The translations under genes were made by a program, and so were the position numbers. A model generated the notes under the pieces. That model saw nothing but the letters and a program-made list of their open reading frames with translations. It did not search any database and had not been told where the DNA came from. Below are positions 34,007 to 42,673 of a DNA stretch of 64,000 nt, piece by piece (positions within the stretch are counted from its first letter, which is position 1; every line of letters begins with the position of its first letter). The DNA comes from Streptomyces sp. CBMA291. Lineage in GTDB: Bacteria; Actinomycetota; Actinomycetes; Streptomycetales; Streptomycetaceae. Location: positions 1 to 64,000 of the forward strand of contig NZ_MSJP01000111.1 in assembly GCF_014596525.1 (NCBI RefSeq), read 5' to 3'.

Positions 34007-35320
34007 GTGACCCAGACACGGAGCCCCGAGACCAGCCGCAGCCCCGAGATCCGCCTCGTGCAGGCGGCCCTCGGCGGGCTGCGCCAGGAACTCTTCCACG
34101 ACGTCCTCGCCTACCGGCCGCTGCCGCGCATGGACACCGGCACCGGACCCGCGCGGTTCCTCCCGAAGCGGATACGGGAGTACGCCGGGCTGGTCCCGCA
34201 CGCGTTCGTCGTGCTCTGCGCGGTGTTCGTCTTCGCGGTCGGCTACGAGCGGATCTACTACTCCTTCGGCCTGCCGTCGTTCGTGGTGGTCGGCGTCCCG
34301 GCGGCGCTCGTGCTGCTCACCCTGGTCCGCCCGGTCCTCGCCTTCTGGGCCTCGCTGGGCTCGTCCGTCTTCGTCGGCTACCTCGGCGGCTTCGTCTCCG
34401 GCTGGCCCTGGTCGCCGAACACCTTCGCCGCCCATCTGGTCATCCTCGGGGTGGTCGCCGCCCGCACCCGGCCGCGTACCGCCGTCTGGATGTGGATCCT
34501 GACGGCCTGCCACGGGGTCTTCTTCGAGCTGTTCCTCGGCATGGGCAGCACCTCCGACACCGTCCCCGTGATCTTCGGCTCGGCGCTCGTCCTGCTCACC
34601 GTCACCGTCTTCCAGGTGCGCAGGCAGGCCGACCGGGAGGTCATCGCGGAGCGGACCGTGACCGCCGAGGAGCGCTCCAAGCGGACCCTCCTGGAGGAGC
34701 GCACCACCATCGCCCGCGAGCTGCACGACGTCGTCGCCCACCACATGTCGGTGGTCGCGATCCAGGCGGAGGCCGCGCCCTACCGGGTCGACAACCCGCC
34801 GCCGGAGCTGGAGCAGGCCTTCCGCACGATCCGGGAGAACGCCGTCGCCGCGCTCACCGAACTGCGCCGCATCCTCGGCGTCGTCCGTGCCGAGGACTAC
34901 GAGGCCCCCGAGGCCCCACAGCCGACCCTCACCGATCTGGAGGCGCTCGTGGCCAATGTGCGCGAGGCCGGGCTCGTCGTCGACAAGACGGTCACCGGCG
35001 CCATACGGGAGCTGCCGCAGGGCGTGGAACTGTCCGCGTACCGGATCGTCCAGGAGGCCCTGTCGAACGTGCTGCGGCACGCGCCGGGCGCGGCGGCGAA
35101 GGTCGAGGTGAGCTATGTCCTCGGCGGCCTCGGCCTGCGGGTGGCCAACGGCCCGGCCAGGGGCCTGGTGAAGCCCTCGCCGGGCGCGGGGCACGGCATC
35201 ACCGGCATGCGGGAACGTGTCACGATGCTGGGCGGGGAGATGACGGCCGAGGCCACCGGGGACGGCGGCTACGAGGTGACGGCCTTCGTGCCCGTGAGCC
35301 GTGAGGAGGCCGACCGTTGA
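34007..35320 (+). CDS. Sensor histidine kinase, NarL/DesK type
   Basis: 437 residues. N-terminal part has about five to six hydrophobic helices (~residues 55-200). A helical linker ends in the phosphoacceptor box RTTIARELHDVVAHHMSVVAIQAEA with His240. The C-terminal HATPase has AYRIVQEALSNVLRHA (N box), GHGITGMRERVTMLGGE (G box). No sensor domain outside the membrane is apparent, so it probably senses a membrane-linked cue. GTG 34007 is used; GTG 33998 is three codons earlier. The stop overlaps the response regulator start by three bases, a cognate pair. Autophosphorylates on His240 and passes the phosphate to Asp54 of the partner. Confidence 0.92.
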   Translation: MTQTRSPETSRSPEIRLVQAALGGLRQELFHDVLAYRPLPRMDTGTGPARFLPKRIREYAGLVPHAFVVLCAVFVFAVGYERIYYSFGLPSFVVVGVPAALVLLTLVRPVLAFWASLGSSVFVGYLGGFVSGWPWSPNTFAAHLVILGVVAARTRPRTAVWMWILTACHGVFFELFLGMGSTSDTVPVIFGSALVLLTVTVFQVRRQADREVIAERTVTAEERSKRTLLEERTTIARELHDVVAHHMSVVAIQAEAAPYRVDNPPPELEQAFRTIRENAVAALTELRRILGVVRAEDYEAPEAPQPTLTDLEALVANVREAGLVVDKTVTGAIRELPQGVELSAYRIVQEALSNVLRHAPGAAAKVEVSYVLGGLGLRVANGPARGLVKPSPGAGHGITGMRERVTMLGGEMTAEATGDGGYEVTAFVPVSREEADR

Positions 35321-35976
35321 TCCGGGTACTGATCGTCGACGACCAGGTGATGATCCGTGAGGGCTTCTCCGTGCTGCTCGGCGCCATGCCGGACATCTCG
35401 GTCGTCGGAGAGGCGGTCAACGGCCGCGAGGCCATCGAGCAGGTCGCCGTGCTCCGCCCCGACGTGGTCCTGATGGACATCCGGATGCCCGAACTGAACG
35501 GCATCGACGCCACCCGGGAGATCGTCGCCGCCGACGCGGACGCGAAGGTGCTGGTCCTGACCACCTTCGACCTGGACGAATACGTCTACCAGGCCCTGCG
35601 CGCGGGCGCCTCGGGCTTCCTCCTCAAGGACGCCTCGGCCCGCCAGCTCGCCGACGGCGTCCGGGTGGTCGCGGCAGGCGAGGCCCTCCTGGCCCCGACC
35701 GTGACGAAACGCCTGATCACCGAGTTCGCGAAGACCCCGACAGGCCACCGCGCCCCGGCCCAGGCCCGGATCGGCGAACTGACCGAACGGGAGACGGAGG
35801 TCCTGGTCCTGATCGCCCAGGGCCTGTCGAACGCGGAGATCGCCGACCACCTCGTCGTGGCCGAGTCCACCATCAAGACCCACGTCAGCCGCATCCTGGT
35901 CAAACTGGCCCTCCGCGACCGCACCCAGGCAGCGGTCTTCGCGTATGAGGCGGGGTTGGTGCGGGCCGGGGGGTAG
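35317..35976 (+). CDS. Response regulator, NarL/LuxR type (TTG start)
   Basis: 219 residues. The receiver domain (1-125) has DDQ, the phosphorylation site VVLMDIRMPE (Asp54), TTF and the conserved Lys in GFLLKDAS. A LuxR helix-turn-helix follows (ELTERETEVLVLIAQGLSNAEIADHLVVAESTIKTHVSRILVKL). The start is TTG 35317, read within TTGA overlapping the kinase stop, with GAGGAGG upstream; no ATG or GTG is available near. Partner of the preceding kinase. Targets unknown; the adjacent P450 gene is a natural candidate. Confidence 0.93.
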   Translation: MIRVLIVDDQVMIREGFSVLLGAMPDISVVGEAVNGREAIEQVAVLRPDVVLMDIRMPELNGIDATREIVAADADAKVLVLTTFDLDEYVYQALRAGASGFLLKDASARQLADGVRVVAAGEALLAPTVTKRLITEFAKTPTGHRAPAQARIGELTERETEVLVLIAQGLSNAEIADHLVVAESTIKTHVSRILVKLALRDRTQAAVFAYEAGLVRAGG

Positions 35977-36060
35977 GGGGGTAGGGGGGTAGGTGGGCCG
36001 GAAGACCGGACGGCCCGACGGCCCGACGGCCGGATGGCCCGACGGCCGGACGACCGGATC
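35977..36060. repeat. Short repeats after the response regulator
   Basis: GGGGGGTA repeated three times (35970-35994) then CGGACGGCCCGACGG-type units (36003-36056). Too few to be a satellite; they fill the gap to the P450 gene. Confidence 0.6.
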
Positions 36061-36118
36061 CGTCCGACACCCCGTCAAGCCCCCGCCCCCGAGCCTCCCC
36101 TCCCAGTAGCGTCCGCTC

Positions 36119-37339
36119 ATGGACGCGCGTGAAGAAGCCGGTACGGGTGATGTCTCCCGGGTGTACGACCCCTGGTCGAGTGGGTTCGTGGCCGATCCCT
36201 ATCCCTCCTACGCCGAGTTGCGGGCGGCAGGGCGGGTGCACTGGTTCGGGGCGAGTCGGCAGTGGCTGGTGCCGGGGCACGCGGATGTGTCGGCGCTGCT
36301 CAGGGACCGGCGGCTCGGGCGGACGTATACGCATCGGTTCGGGCACGAGGAGTTCGGGCGGACGCCGCCGCCCGCCGCGTACGAGCCGTTCCACACGCTC
36401 AACGACCACGGGCTGCTCGATCTGGAGGGGGCGGACCACGAGCGGATCCGGCGGCTGGTGTCGAAGGCGTTCACGCCGAGGACCGTGGAGAACCTGGCCC
36501 CGACGATCCGGCGGCTCGCCGCCGGGCTGGTCGGGCGGCTGGTCGCGGAGGGCGGCGGCGACCTTCAGGGCATGGTGGCGGAGCCGCTGCCGGTGGCCGT
36601 GATCGCCGAGATGCTCGGCGTCCCCGAGGACGACGAGGAGCGCGGGCGGCTGCGCCCCTGGTCGGCGGCGATCTGCGGGATGTACGAGCTGAACCCCTCG
36701 GAGAGCACGGCCCGGCAGGCGGTGCAGGCGGCGGTGGAGTTCTCCTTCTACCTGCGGGACCTGATCGCCCGGCGGCGCCGGGAACCGGGCGACGACCTGC
36801 TGTCGTCCCTGATCGCGGTGGAGGACCTGACCGAGCAGGAAGTGGTCTCCACCTGCGTCCTCCTCCTGAACGCGGGCCACGAGGCCACCGTCAACGCCAC
36901 CGTCAACGGCTGGTGGACGCTCTTCCGGGAGGACGTACGGCCCGATCCCCAGAAGTTGTCCACAGCTGTGGATGAACTTCTGCGCTACGACACCCCGCTT
37001 CAGATGTTCGAGCGGTGGGTCCTCGACGACATCGACCTCGGCGGCACCGTGATCCCCCGCGGCTCCGAGGTCGCCCTGCTCTTCGGCTCCGCCAACCGGG
37101 ACCCGGCCCGGTTCGGCCCCACCGCCGACCGGCTCGACCTGACACGGTCCGACAATCCGCACATCTCCTTCGGCGCGGGCATCCACTACTGCCTCGGCGC
37201 CCCGCTCGCCCGTCTGGAACTCACCGTGGTCTTCGCCGAGCTGCTGCGGCAGGCCCCCGGGCTGCGCCTCGTCGCGGAGCCGGTCCGCCGCCCCGGCTAT
37301 GTCATCAGGGGATTCGAGGAACTGCTGGTGGAGGTCTGA
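36119..37339 (+). CDS. Cytochrome P450 (CYP107-like)
   Basis: 406 residues. Canonical P450 segments: I-helix VLLLNAGHEATVN with oxygen-activating acidic-Thr pair altered to E-A-T, K-helix ExxR (ELLRYDTPLQ), heme loop FGAGIHYCLGAPLARLE with Cys358 as the fifth iron ligand. Length and sequence fit the CYP107 group of Streptomyces, where a P450 of this family stands at this place in S. coelicolor (recalled, not searched). Substrate unknown; no electron-transfer partner is adjacent. ATG 36119. A terminator follows. Confidence 0.9.
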   Translation: MDAREEAGTGDVSRVYDPWSSGFVADPYPSYAELRAAGRVHWFGASRQWLVPGHADVSALLRDRRLGRTYTHRFGHEEFGRTPPPAAYEPFHTLNDHGLLDLEGADHERIRRLVSKAFTPRTVENLAPTIRRLAAGLVGRLVAEGGGDLQGMVAEPLPVAVIAEMLGVPEDDEERGRLRPWSAAICGMYELNPSESTARQAVQAAVEFSFYLRDLIARRRREPGDDLLSSLIAVEDLTEQEVVSTCVLLLNAGHEATVNATVNGWWTLFREDVRPDPQKLSTAVDELLRYDTPLQMFERWVLDDIDLGGTVIPRGSEVALLFGSANRDPARFGPTADRLDLTRSDNPHISFGAGIHYCLGAPLARLELTVVFAELLRQAPGLRLVAEPVRRPGYVIRGFEELLVEV

Positions 37340-37345
37340 GCCCCA

Positions 37346-37368
37346 CCCGGGCGGGGGCCCCGCCCGGG
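37346..37368 (+). terminator. Terminator of the P450 gene
   Basis: Palindrome with 11-bp arms CCCGGGCGGGG (37346-37356) and 37358-37368 around one base, seven bases after the stop. Confidence 0.75.
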
Positions 37369-37459
37369 CGGCCCCGTCCGGCCCCTCCCGAACCGGTACT
37401 TCCGCCCGACTCGGCTGATATTCTGCGGCGCTTGACGGATTGTCATCTCGGGAGGGCAC

Positions 37460-37831
37460 GTGCAGATCACGCTTCGTCTGGTGGACACGGACGTGGACGA
37501 GCTGGAGGAGCTGGAGGAATGGCTCCGCTCGGAGCGCGAGCTGCGGCACGTGCAGATCAGCCGTGAGTACGAGCCCACCGCCCCCGGCGAGATGGGCGTG
37601 CTCGCGGACTGTCTCCAGTTCGTCGTCGACGCGGGTCTGATCGGCGTCCTCGCCCAGTCCCTCGTCGACTACTGGCGCTCGCGGGGCGCGAACCGCGACG
37701 AGGACGAGAAGCCCGCGCTCCGCATCGAGCGCACCGACGCCCCCGACGGCACCCGGACGGTCGTCGTCGAAGCCCGAGACCTGGACGCCGCCGAGGCCGT
37801 CCTCCGTGAACTCCCGCGCACCTTCGAGTAG
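37460..37831 (+). CDS. Effector-associated constant component 1 (EACC1)-like protein
   Basis: 123 residues: QITLRLVDTDVDELEELEEWLRSERELRHVQISREYEPTAPGEMGV, a hydrophobic turn (LQFVVDAGLIGVLAQSLVDYW), then RIERTDAPDGTRTVVVEARDLDAAEAVLRELP. The order of an alpha-beta start, ADCLQFVVDAG helix and a beta end fits EACC1, a small component defined in actinobacterial NTPase-conflict operons (Kaur, Burroughs, Iyer and Aravind 2020), encoded with caspase or trypsin effectors. Only three bases separate it from the caspase-STAND gene, which is the known arrangement. Its molecular action is unclear, probably scaffolding or sensing. Start ATG 37460 with GGGAGG near. Confidence 0.8.
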   Translation: MQITLRLVDTDVDELEELEEWLRSERELRHVQISREYEPTAPGEMGVLADCLQFVVDAGLIGVLAQSLVDYWRSRGANRDEDEKPALRIERTDAPDGTRTVVVEARDLDAAEAVLRELPRTFE

Positions 37832-37834
37832 CCG

Positions 37835-40800
37835 ATGGAGGAGAAGCCGCCCTCCCCGGGCAGATCGCGGGCCGTCCTCATCGCCTCCGGTCTCTTCGCC
37901 GACCAGGGGTTCGCCGATCTCGACTCGGTCGCCCGTACGGCGGCCGAGGTGGAGAAGCGGCTGACCGAGCCCGCCGTATGGGGCATCGACCAGGGCAACT
38001 CCCGGGTCATCGAGGCCCACGGCTGGACCTCGGCGAGCCTCCTCAACTACGTCGCGAGGGAGTCGCGGGACGCCGTCGACTGCTTCGTCCTCTACTTCGC
38101 GGGCCATGGCGTCAAGGACAAGAAGACCGGGAAGCTGCTGCTCCCGCTGCACGGCTCCACCCCCGGCATAGCGGGTTCCATGCTGGAGTTCGGCGAGCTG
38201 TTGCGGGAGGTCGGCAAGGGCCCCGCCAAGATGAAGATCGTCCTGGTCGACTGCTGCCACGCGGGACTCGCCCTGGGCGAGCTGCCGTTCGAGCAGCATG
38301 TCGCGGACGGGGCGCCCGAGGGCTGCTACGTCATCGCCGCCTGCGAGGCCAACCGCGCCGCCAAGGCACCCGTGGGCGAGGAGTTCACCGCCTTCGGCAA
38401 GGCACTGATCGGCGCCCTCCGCCGGGGCGGCCCCCCTGACCAGGAGTTCTGGAGTCCGCAGCGGCTCTTCGAGGAGATCGCGGCCCGGATGACCGGAGAG
38501 GGCCACTTCGCGCCGGTCTCCAACGCCGCCCGGGTCGGCGACCGCCCCTGGCTGAAGAACCTGGCCCACCGGCCCGTCTTCGCACCCGCCGCTCTGCCCG
38601 GACCCGCGTCGGGGGAGAGCGGCGGGCGGTCCGCCCCGGTGCCCACCGGCATCCGCCATCTGGGCCCCGACCCGGTGCCGCTGCCCGACCCCTTCGTCGG
38701 CAGGGACGGGCTCCTCGTCAAGGCGCGCAGGATGGTCGGGATCGGCGAGGTCCTTTCGGTGACCGGGCGCGAGCAGGTGGGGAAGTCCACGCTGATCGCC
38801 GCCCTGGTGACGGAGAAGGAACTGTCCGGGCGGCTTCCGCTGGCACCCGTGGTGCTGGAGATCGAGCCCAACTCGGCGGCCGAGAGCCCGCTGCTCGAAG
38901 CCATCGCGCGGGCCCTGCACCAGACCCTCGACGACAGCGAACTCTCCGCGACCCTCACCCCCCGCACGGACAGCCTGCTCGGCCTCGTCCTGCCCCGGCA
39001 GGTCAAGGGCCGCAGCCTGGTCCTCGTCATCAAGGGGTCCCGGGTCGACTTCGAGCGGCCCGAACTCGCGGCGGAACTGGACGAACTGCTCGCCCAGGAC
39101 GTCTTCAGGCGGGCCGCGATCATCGTGGAGACCACCGACCCCTTCACGGGCGACAGACGCCCCGGGAAGTGGCTCGGCGTGGATCCGCTGGACGAGTCCG
39201 GCGCCCGGGACCTCCTCCGCGCCAGGCTCGCCGAGCACAAGCTCTTCGCCGACCTGGAAGCACTGGAGATGGTGGGCTATGTCGACGCGGCGCACCGGCC
39301 CGGGATCATCGACCTCGCCGTCCGGCTCGTCGCGCGGCAGCAGCAGTGGAGCAGCTTCGAGAACTTTCTCGCGGACATCGACACCGGCTCCGATGCGGCG
39401 CGGGAAGTGACCGCCAAGGCGGTCGACGACGCCCTGGTGGAGGCCGCGTCGCCGGTCATCCACCTCGCGCTCGAACGGACCTGGTCGACGGTGGGGACGG
39501 CGGAACAGAGCCGGGGGGAGGCGCTGCTCGCGGTCTGGGGCATCGTCGACGAACTCCCCGTGCCCGTCACCGTCCTCCAGGACCTCGGGCTGCCGATGCC
39601 GGTCCTCAAGGCGCTCTTCGAGGAGAACATCCTCGTCCCCGCGAGTCCGCCGGCCGACGCGGGCCCTGCGGACCGGAGGAAGTATCTCCAGGTCAGCCCG
39701 GTGAGCCGGGAGGCGCTTCGGGCGGAGCTGCTGCGCGTCGTGCGGACGGCGGGCGACGCGGCCCTGCGGGACCTCGACCGGGGGCTGACCGACGCGGCCA
39801 GACTCCTCGGCTCCGCCGTGCTCCCGGACGGCCGGGGGGACGGGCGCGGGGACGGCGGGACGGACGGGGCGCCGGAGGCCCTGTCGGCGGGCGCGTCGGA
39901 CGGGGTGCCGCCCGCCGTCGAGGTGCTGCTCAGGGCGACGGGCTGGCTGGACCTGTACGTGCCCGACGCGCTGGTGGGCCTGCGCCGTCAGCTCGGTCTG
40001 TACGCCAACAGCCAGCGCACGGAAGCGCTCATGCTCTCGGTGGCGCAGACGATCGACACCGCCGCCCTCGCCGAACTCCCGCCGCCCCGGGAGGCCGACC
40101 GGGGCCCCGCCACCACCCGGGAAACCCCGGAGGCACCGGACGCACCGGAGACCTCGGAGACCTCGGAGACCTCGGACGGCCCGGAAACCCCGGACGCACC
40201 GGAGGCCGCAGGGGCCCCTGAGGCCCCCGTCACCCCGGCATCCCACGAGGACACCCCCGTCCACACCTGGGCCTGGACCGGTGAGTTGTACACGGCGGCC
40301 GGGCGGCTCAACGTCGCCTCCCGGGTCCCCGCGCGGGAGCCGAACGCGGGCACGGTGTTCCTCGCCGTCTTCGAGCACGCCGTCTCCCTTCTTGAGGGTT
40401 CCGTGGGAGAGGCGCCCTGGCAGGTGCTGCGCGCGGTCGACCAGTGCGCCTTCCGGGGCGCGCGGCGGCTGCGGGTCCTGCCCGGTGTCGTCCGGGCCAG
40501 GGTGCGGCTCGTGGAGCGGCTCGCGGCGCACTACGGCGGGCCGGTGGACGGTGTCCGGCTCAATCATCTGATCTGGTCGGTCTCCTGGTCCCTGAACACG
40601 GTCGCCGCCCAGCTCGCCGCCCAGGACCGGACGGGCGCGGGTGCCACGCTCCGGCTGGCCGAGCAGCTGATCGAGGCGCTGCCGCCCGCGCCCGACGACC
40701 GGGCCCGGCAGACCAGGAACTGGCTCGACTACCGCCTCGCGCGGGTGCGGCACCTCTGCGCGCCGACGGCGGAGGCGCGGCGCGCGGCGCTGTCGCGGGC

Positions 40801-42673
40801 GTACGGGCTGGCGCGGGAGAACACCCTGCTCGCCGTCGGCACGCCGGAACGTCTCCAGCAGTGGACGCGCCACCTTCTGGTCGGCATGTACGGGTACGCG
40901 CAGGAGACCGGGGAGGACCGGGAGCGGCTTGAGCTGGCCCGGGACGCCCTGACGGTCCTTGAGGAGGTCTGGGGCCCCCGGTCGGAGTGGGAGGTGCTGC
41001 TGCTCACGGAGGTCGCCGGGTTCCTGCGCCGGGTGCACGCCCGGCACGCCGACTCGGAGCTTCAGTACGAGGGGGCCAGGGAGGTCCTGGCGCTGCTGCG
41101 GGCCGAGGAGCAGCCGGCCGGGGGCGGTCCGGAGACGCTGACCGCGATGAGCGCGGACCATCTGACGGAACTCGCGGCGGCGTACGGCTTCCTGGCGTAC
41201 GTGCAGCGGGAGCGGAACGAGCAGCCGGCGGCCCGGCAGAGCCTGCGGCACGGCGTCCAGATCGCGCAGCGGGCGGCGCACGGGCTGCCTTCGGCGTACG
41301 CGTACCGGACGTGGCTGCGGCTGCTGCGCACCACACAGGCCTGGTTCGGTGCCGGGCGTGGGCAGGCGCTGCTCTCGGAGCACGCGAAGGCGGTCGAGGA
41401 GATCCGGGGCTGGCTGGCGAGCGGGCAGGAGGTCCGGTACGGCAACCGGACGATGGCGCAGCTCGACCTGTGGTGTCTGGACAGCGACTGGCAGAAGGAG
41501 GGCAGCCTGCCGGTCGCGGTGAAGACGCAGGCCGTGCGCGGCGGCTGGGACACCGGCCGGAACCCGAACCAGGTGCGGGCGGACAAGGTCCACCGGGACC
41601 GGTGGGCGGCGCTCCAGTGGCACGAACGGCTCTACGGCCCGACGTGGGCGCTGTACGAGGCGCGGTTCGGGATCAAGCGGGAGTACCAGCGCTGGAGCGC
41701 GATCTACGCGAAGCGTCCGAAGGAGGTCGACCACCGTCCGGTGTGGGAGCTGCTGGACGGGGCGGCGGAGCAGTTCCCCGGGAACCTGGGCGTGATGCGG
41801 GCCCGTGCCTTCTACCACCGGTACATCTGGGAGTACGAGAAGGCCGCGCGGCTGCATGCCGAGACGGCGCGGCAGGAGACGGACGGGGACCGGTTCCGGC
41901 AGGGTCTGGTGGACGCGGCGGAATGCCTGCTCAGCCATGCGCTGTACGCCGAGGGGCTGACGGAGGGGGAGCGCGGCGAGGCGCTCGTCGAGGCCTCGGA
42001 GCGGCTGGAGGAGGTCGCGGGGCTGCACTCGCAGACCGACCGGGTGGCGCTGCTGACCGCGCGGGTCGCCCTGGAGCTGGGCCGTCCGGTGGACTGGAGC
42101 CTGGCGGACGCCAAGTACGCCGACATGATCGGTGACGACTTCGTCCGCAGCGCGGGTCCCTATCTCGACGAGCGGGGGGACCGGCCCGCTCCGGAGCAGG
42201 GCGCGGGGGGTGAGGACGAGGCCCGGGAGTGGGAGAAGGCGATGGACCCCGGGCAGGCGTTCGCCCTCGACGACCTGATGGAGAACCACTTCGCCGACGC
42301 CGATGTCCTGAAGTCGGTGGGGAGCCTGTATCTGCGCAGGTCGGTGCTGGGCGCGGAGCGGGACCGGGCGGACGCGCTGGACAGCGCGTGGCGGGCGTAC
42401 CGCTGCTTCGACGGGAGCCGGGTGATGGAGGAGTCGGCCGGTACGGAGAAGGTCGACACGTCGTTTCTGCGGGGGCAGACCATCACGTGGGCGGCGGAAC
42501 TGGCGTCGGCGGAGCCGTTCGCGGGGAAGCCGAGGCCGCACCGGGGCTGGCTCCACGAGGCGGAGCGCTGCCTCCAGTCGGCCCGGGACCGCAGCGCGGG
42601 CGGCTTCCACGAGGTGATCTGCGCATGGGAACGCCGCCTGAGGGACGCACGGGCGGAACTGCGGGGGCGGTAG
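37835..42673 (+). CDS. Caspase-like peptidase - STAND NTPase - helical repeat conflict effector
   Basis: 1,612 residues. N-terminal caspase-fold domain (~10-245): catalytic His91 in FAGHG and Cys141 in LVDCCHAG, as in bacterial caspases. A STAND-type P-loop NTPase (~290-650) has Walker A GREQVGKST (311-319). In the expected Walker B strand the sequence is VLVIKGSRVDF, with Lys400 where an Asp is usual. A Pro/Glu/Thr-rich linker lies near 755-800. The C-terminal ~800 residues (~830-1612) are helical repeats of TPR-like type. STAND proteins oligomerise on sensing a signal and activate their effector; here activation should release caspase cleavage, as in defence or programmed death. It is coupled to EACC1 and is followed by repeats and an unrelated minus-strand operon. 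Codon usage looks native. Confidence 0.88.
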   Translation: MEEKPPSPGRSRAVLIASGLFADQGFADLDSVARTAAEVEKRLTEPAVWGIDQGNSRVIEAHGWTSASLLNYVARESRDAVDCFVLYFAGHGVKDKKTGKLLLPLHGSTPGIAGSMLEFGELLREVGKGPAKMKIVLVDCCHAGLALGELPFEQHVADGAPEGCYVIAACEANRAAKAPVGEEFTAFGKALIGALRRGGPPDQEFWSPQRLFEEIAARMTGEGHFAPVSNAARVGDRPWLKNLAHRPVFAPAALPGPASGESGGRSAPVPTGIRHLGPDPVPLPDPFVGRDGLLVKARRMVGIGEVLSVTGREQVGKSTLIAALVTEKELSGRLPLAPVVLEIEPNSAAESPLLEAIARALHQTLDDSELSATLTPRTDSLLGLVLPRQVKGRSLVLVIKGSRVDFERPELAAELDELLAQDVFRRAAIIVETTDPFTGDRRPGKWLGVDPLDESGARDLLRARLAEHKLFADLEALEMVGYVDAAHRPGIIDLAVRLVARQQQWSSFENFLADIDTGSDAAREVTAKAVDDALVEAASPVIHLALERTWSTVGTAEQSRGEALLAVWGIVDELPVPVTVLQDLGLPMPVLKALFEENILVPASPPADAGPADRRKYLQVSPVSREALRAELLRVVRTAGDAALRDLDRGLTDAARLLGSAVLPDGRGDGRGDGGTDGAPEALSAGASDGVPPAVEVLLRATGWLDLYVPDALVGLRRQLGLYANSQRTEALMLSVAQTIDTAALAELPPPREADRGPATTRETPEAPDAPETSETSETSDGPETPDAPEAAGAPEAPVTPASHEDTPVHTWAWTGELYTAAGRLNVASRVPAREPNAGTVFLAVFEHAVSLLEGSVGEAPWQVLRAVDQCAFRGARRLRVLPGVVRARVRLVERLAAHYGGPVDGVRLNHLIWSVSWSLNTVAAQLAAQDRTGAGATLRLAEQLIEALPPAPDDRARQTRNWLDYRLARVRHLCAPTAEARRAALSRAYGLARENTLLAVGTPERLQQWTRHLLVGMYGYAQETGEDRERLELARDALTVLEEVWGPRSEWEVLLLTEVAGFLRRVHARHADSELQYEGAREVLALLRAEEQPAGGGPETLTAMSADHLTELAAAYGFLAYVQRERNEQPAARQSLRHGVQIAQRAAHGLPSAYAYRTWLRLLRTTQAWFGAGRGQALLSEHAKAVEEIRGWLASGQEVRYGNRTMAQLDLWCLDSDWQKEGSLPVAVKTQAVRGGWDTGRNPNQVRADKVHRDRWAALQWHERLYGPTWALYEARFGIKREYQRWSAIYAKRPKEVDHRPVWELLDGAAEQFPGNLGVMRARAFYHRYIWEYEKAARLHAETARQETDGDRFRQGLVDAAECLLSHALYAEGLTEGERGEALVEASERLEEVAGLHSQTDRVALLTARVALELGRPVDWSLADAKYADMIGDDFVRSAGPYLDERGDRPAPEQGAGGEDEAREWEKAMDPGQAFALDDLMENHFADADVLKSVGSLYLRRSVLGAERDRADALDSAWRAYRCFDGSRVMEESAGTEKVDTSFLRGQTITWAAELASAEPFAGKPRPHRGWLHEAERCLQSARDRSAGGFHEVICAWERRLRDARAELRGR

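Noticed and set aside
36119..37339. P450 as part of the caspase-STAND conflict system
   Set aside because: A terminator separates the P450 from EACC1 and the family is a common standalone CYP107-like enzyme; only adjacency supports a link.
37460..42673. Complete phage-defence island with further genes
   Set aside because: No restriction, nuclease or other defence genes in the flanks; the module consists of two genes only.
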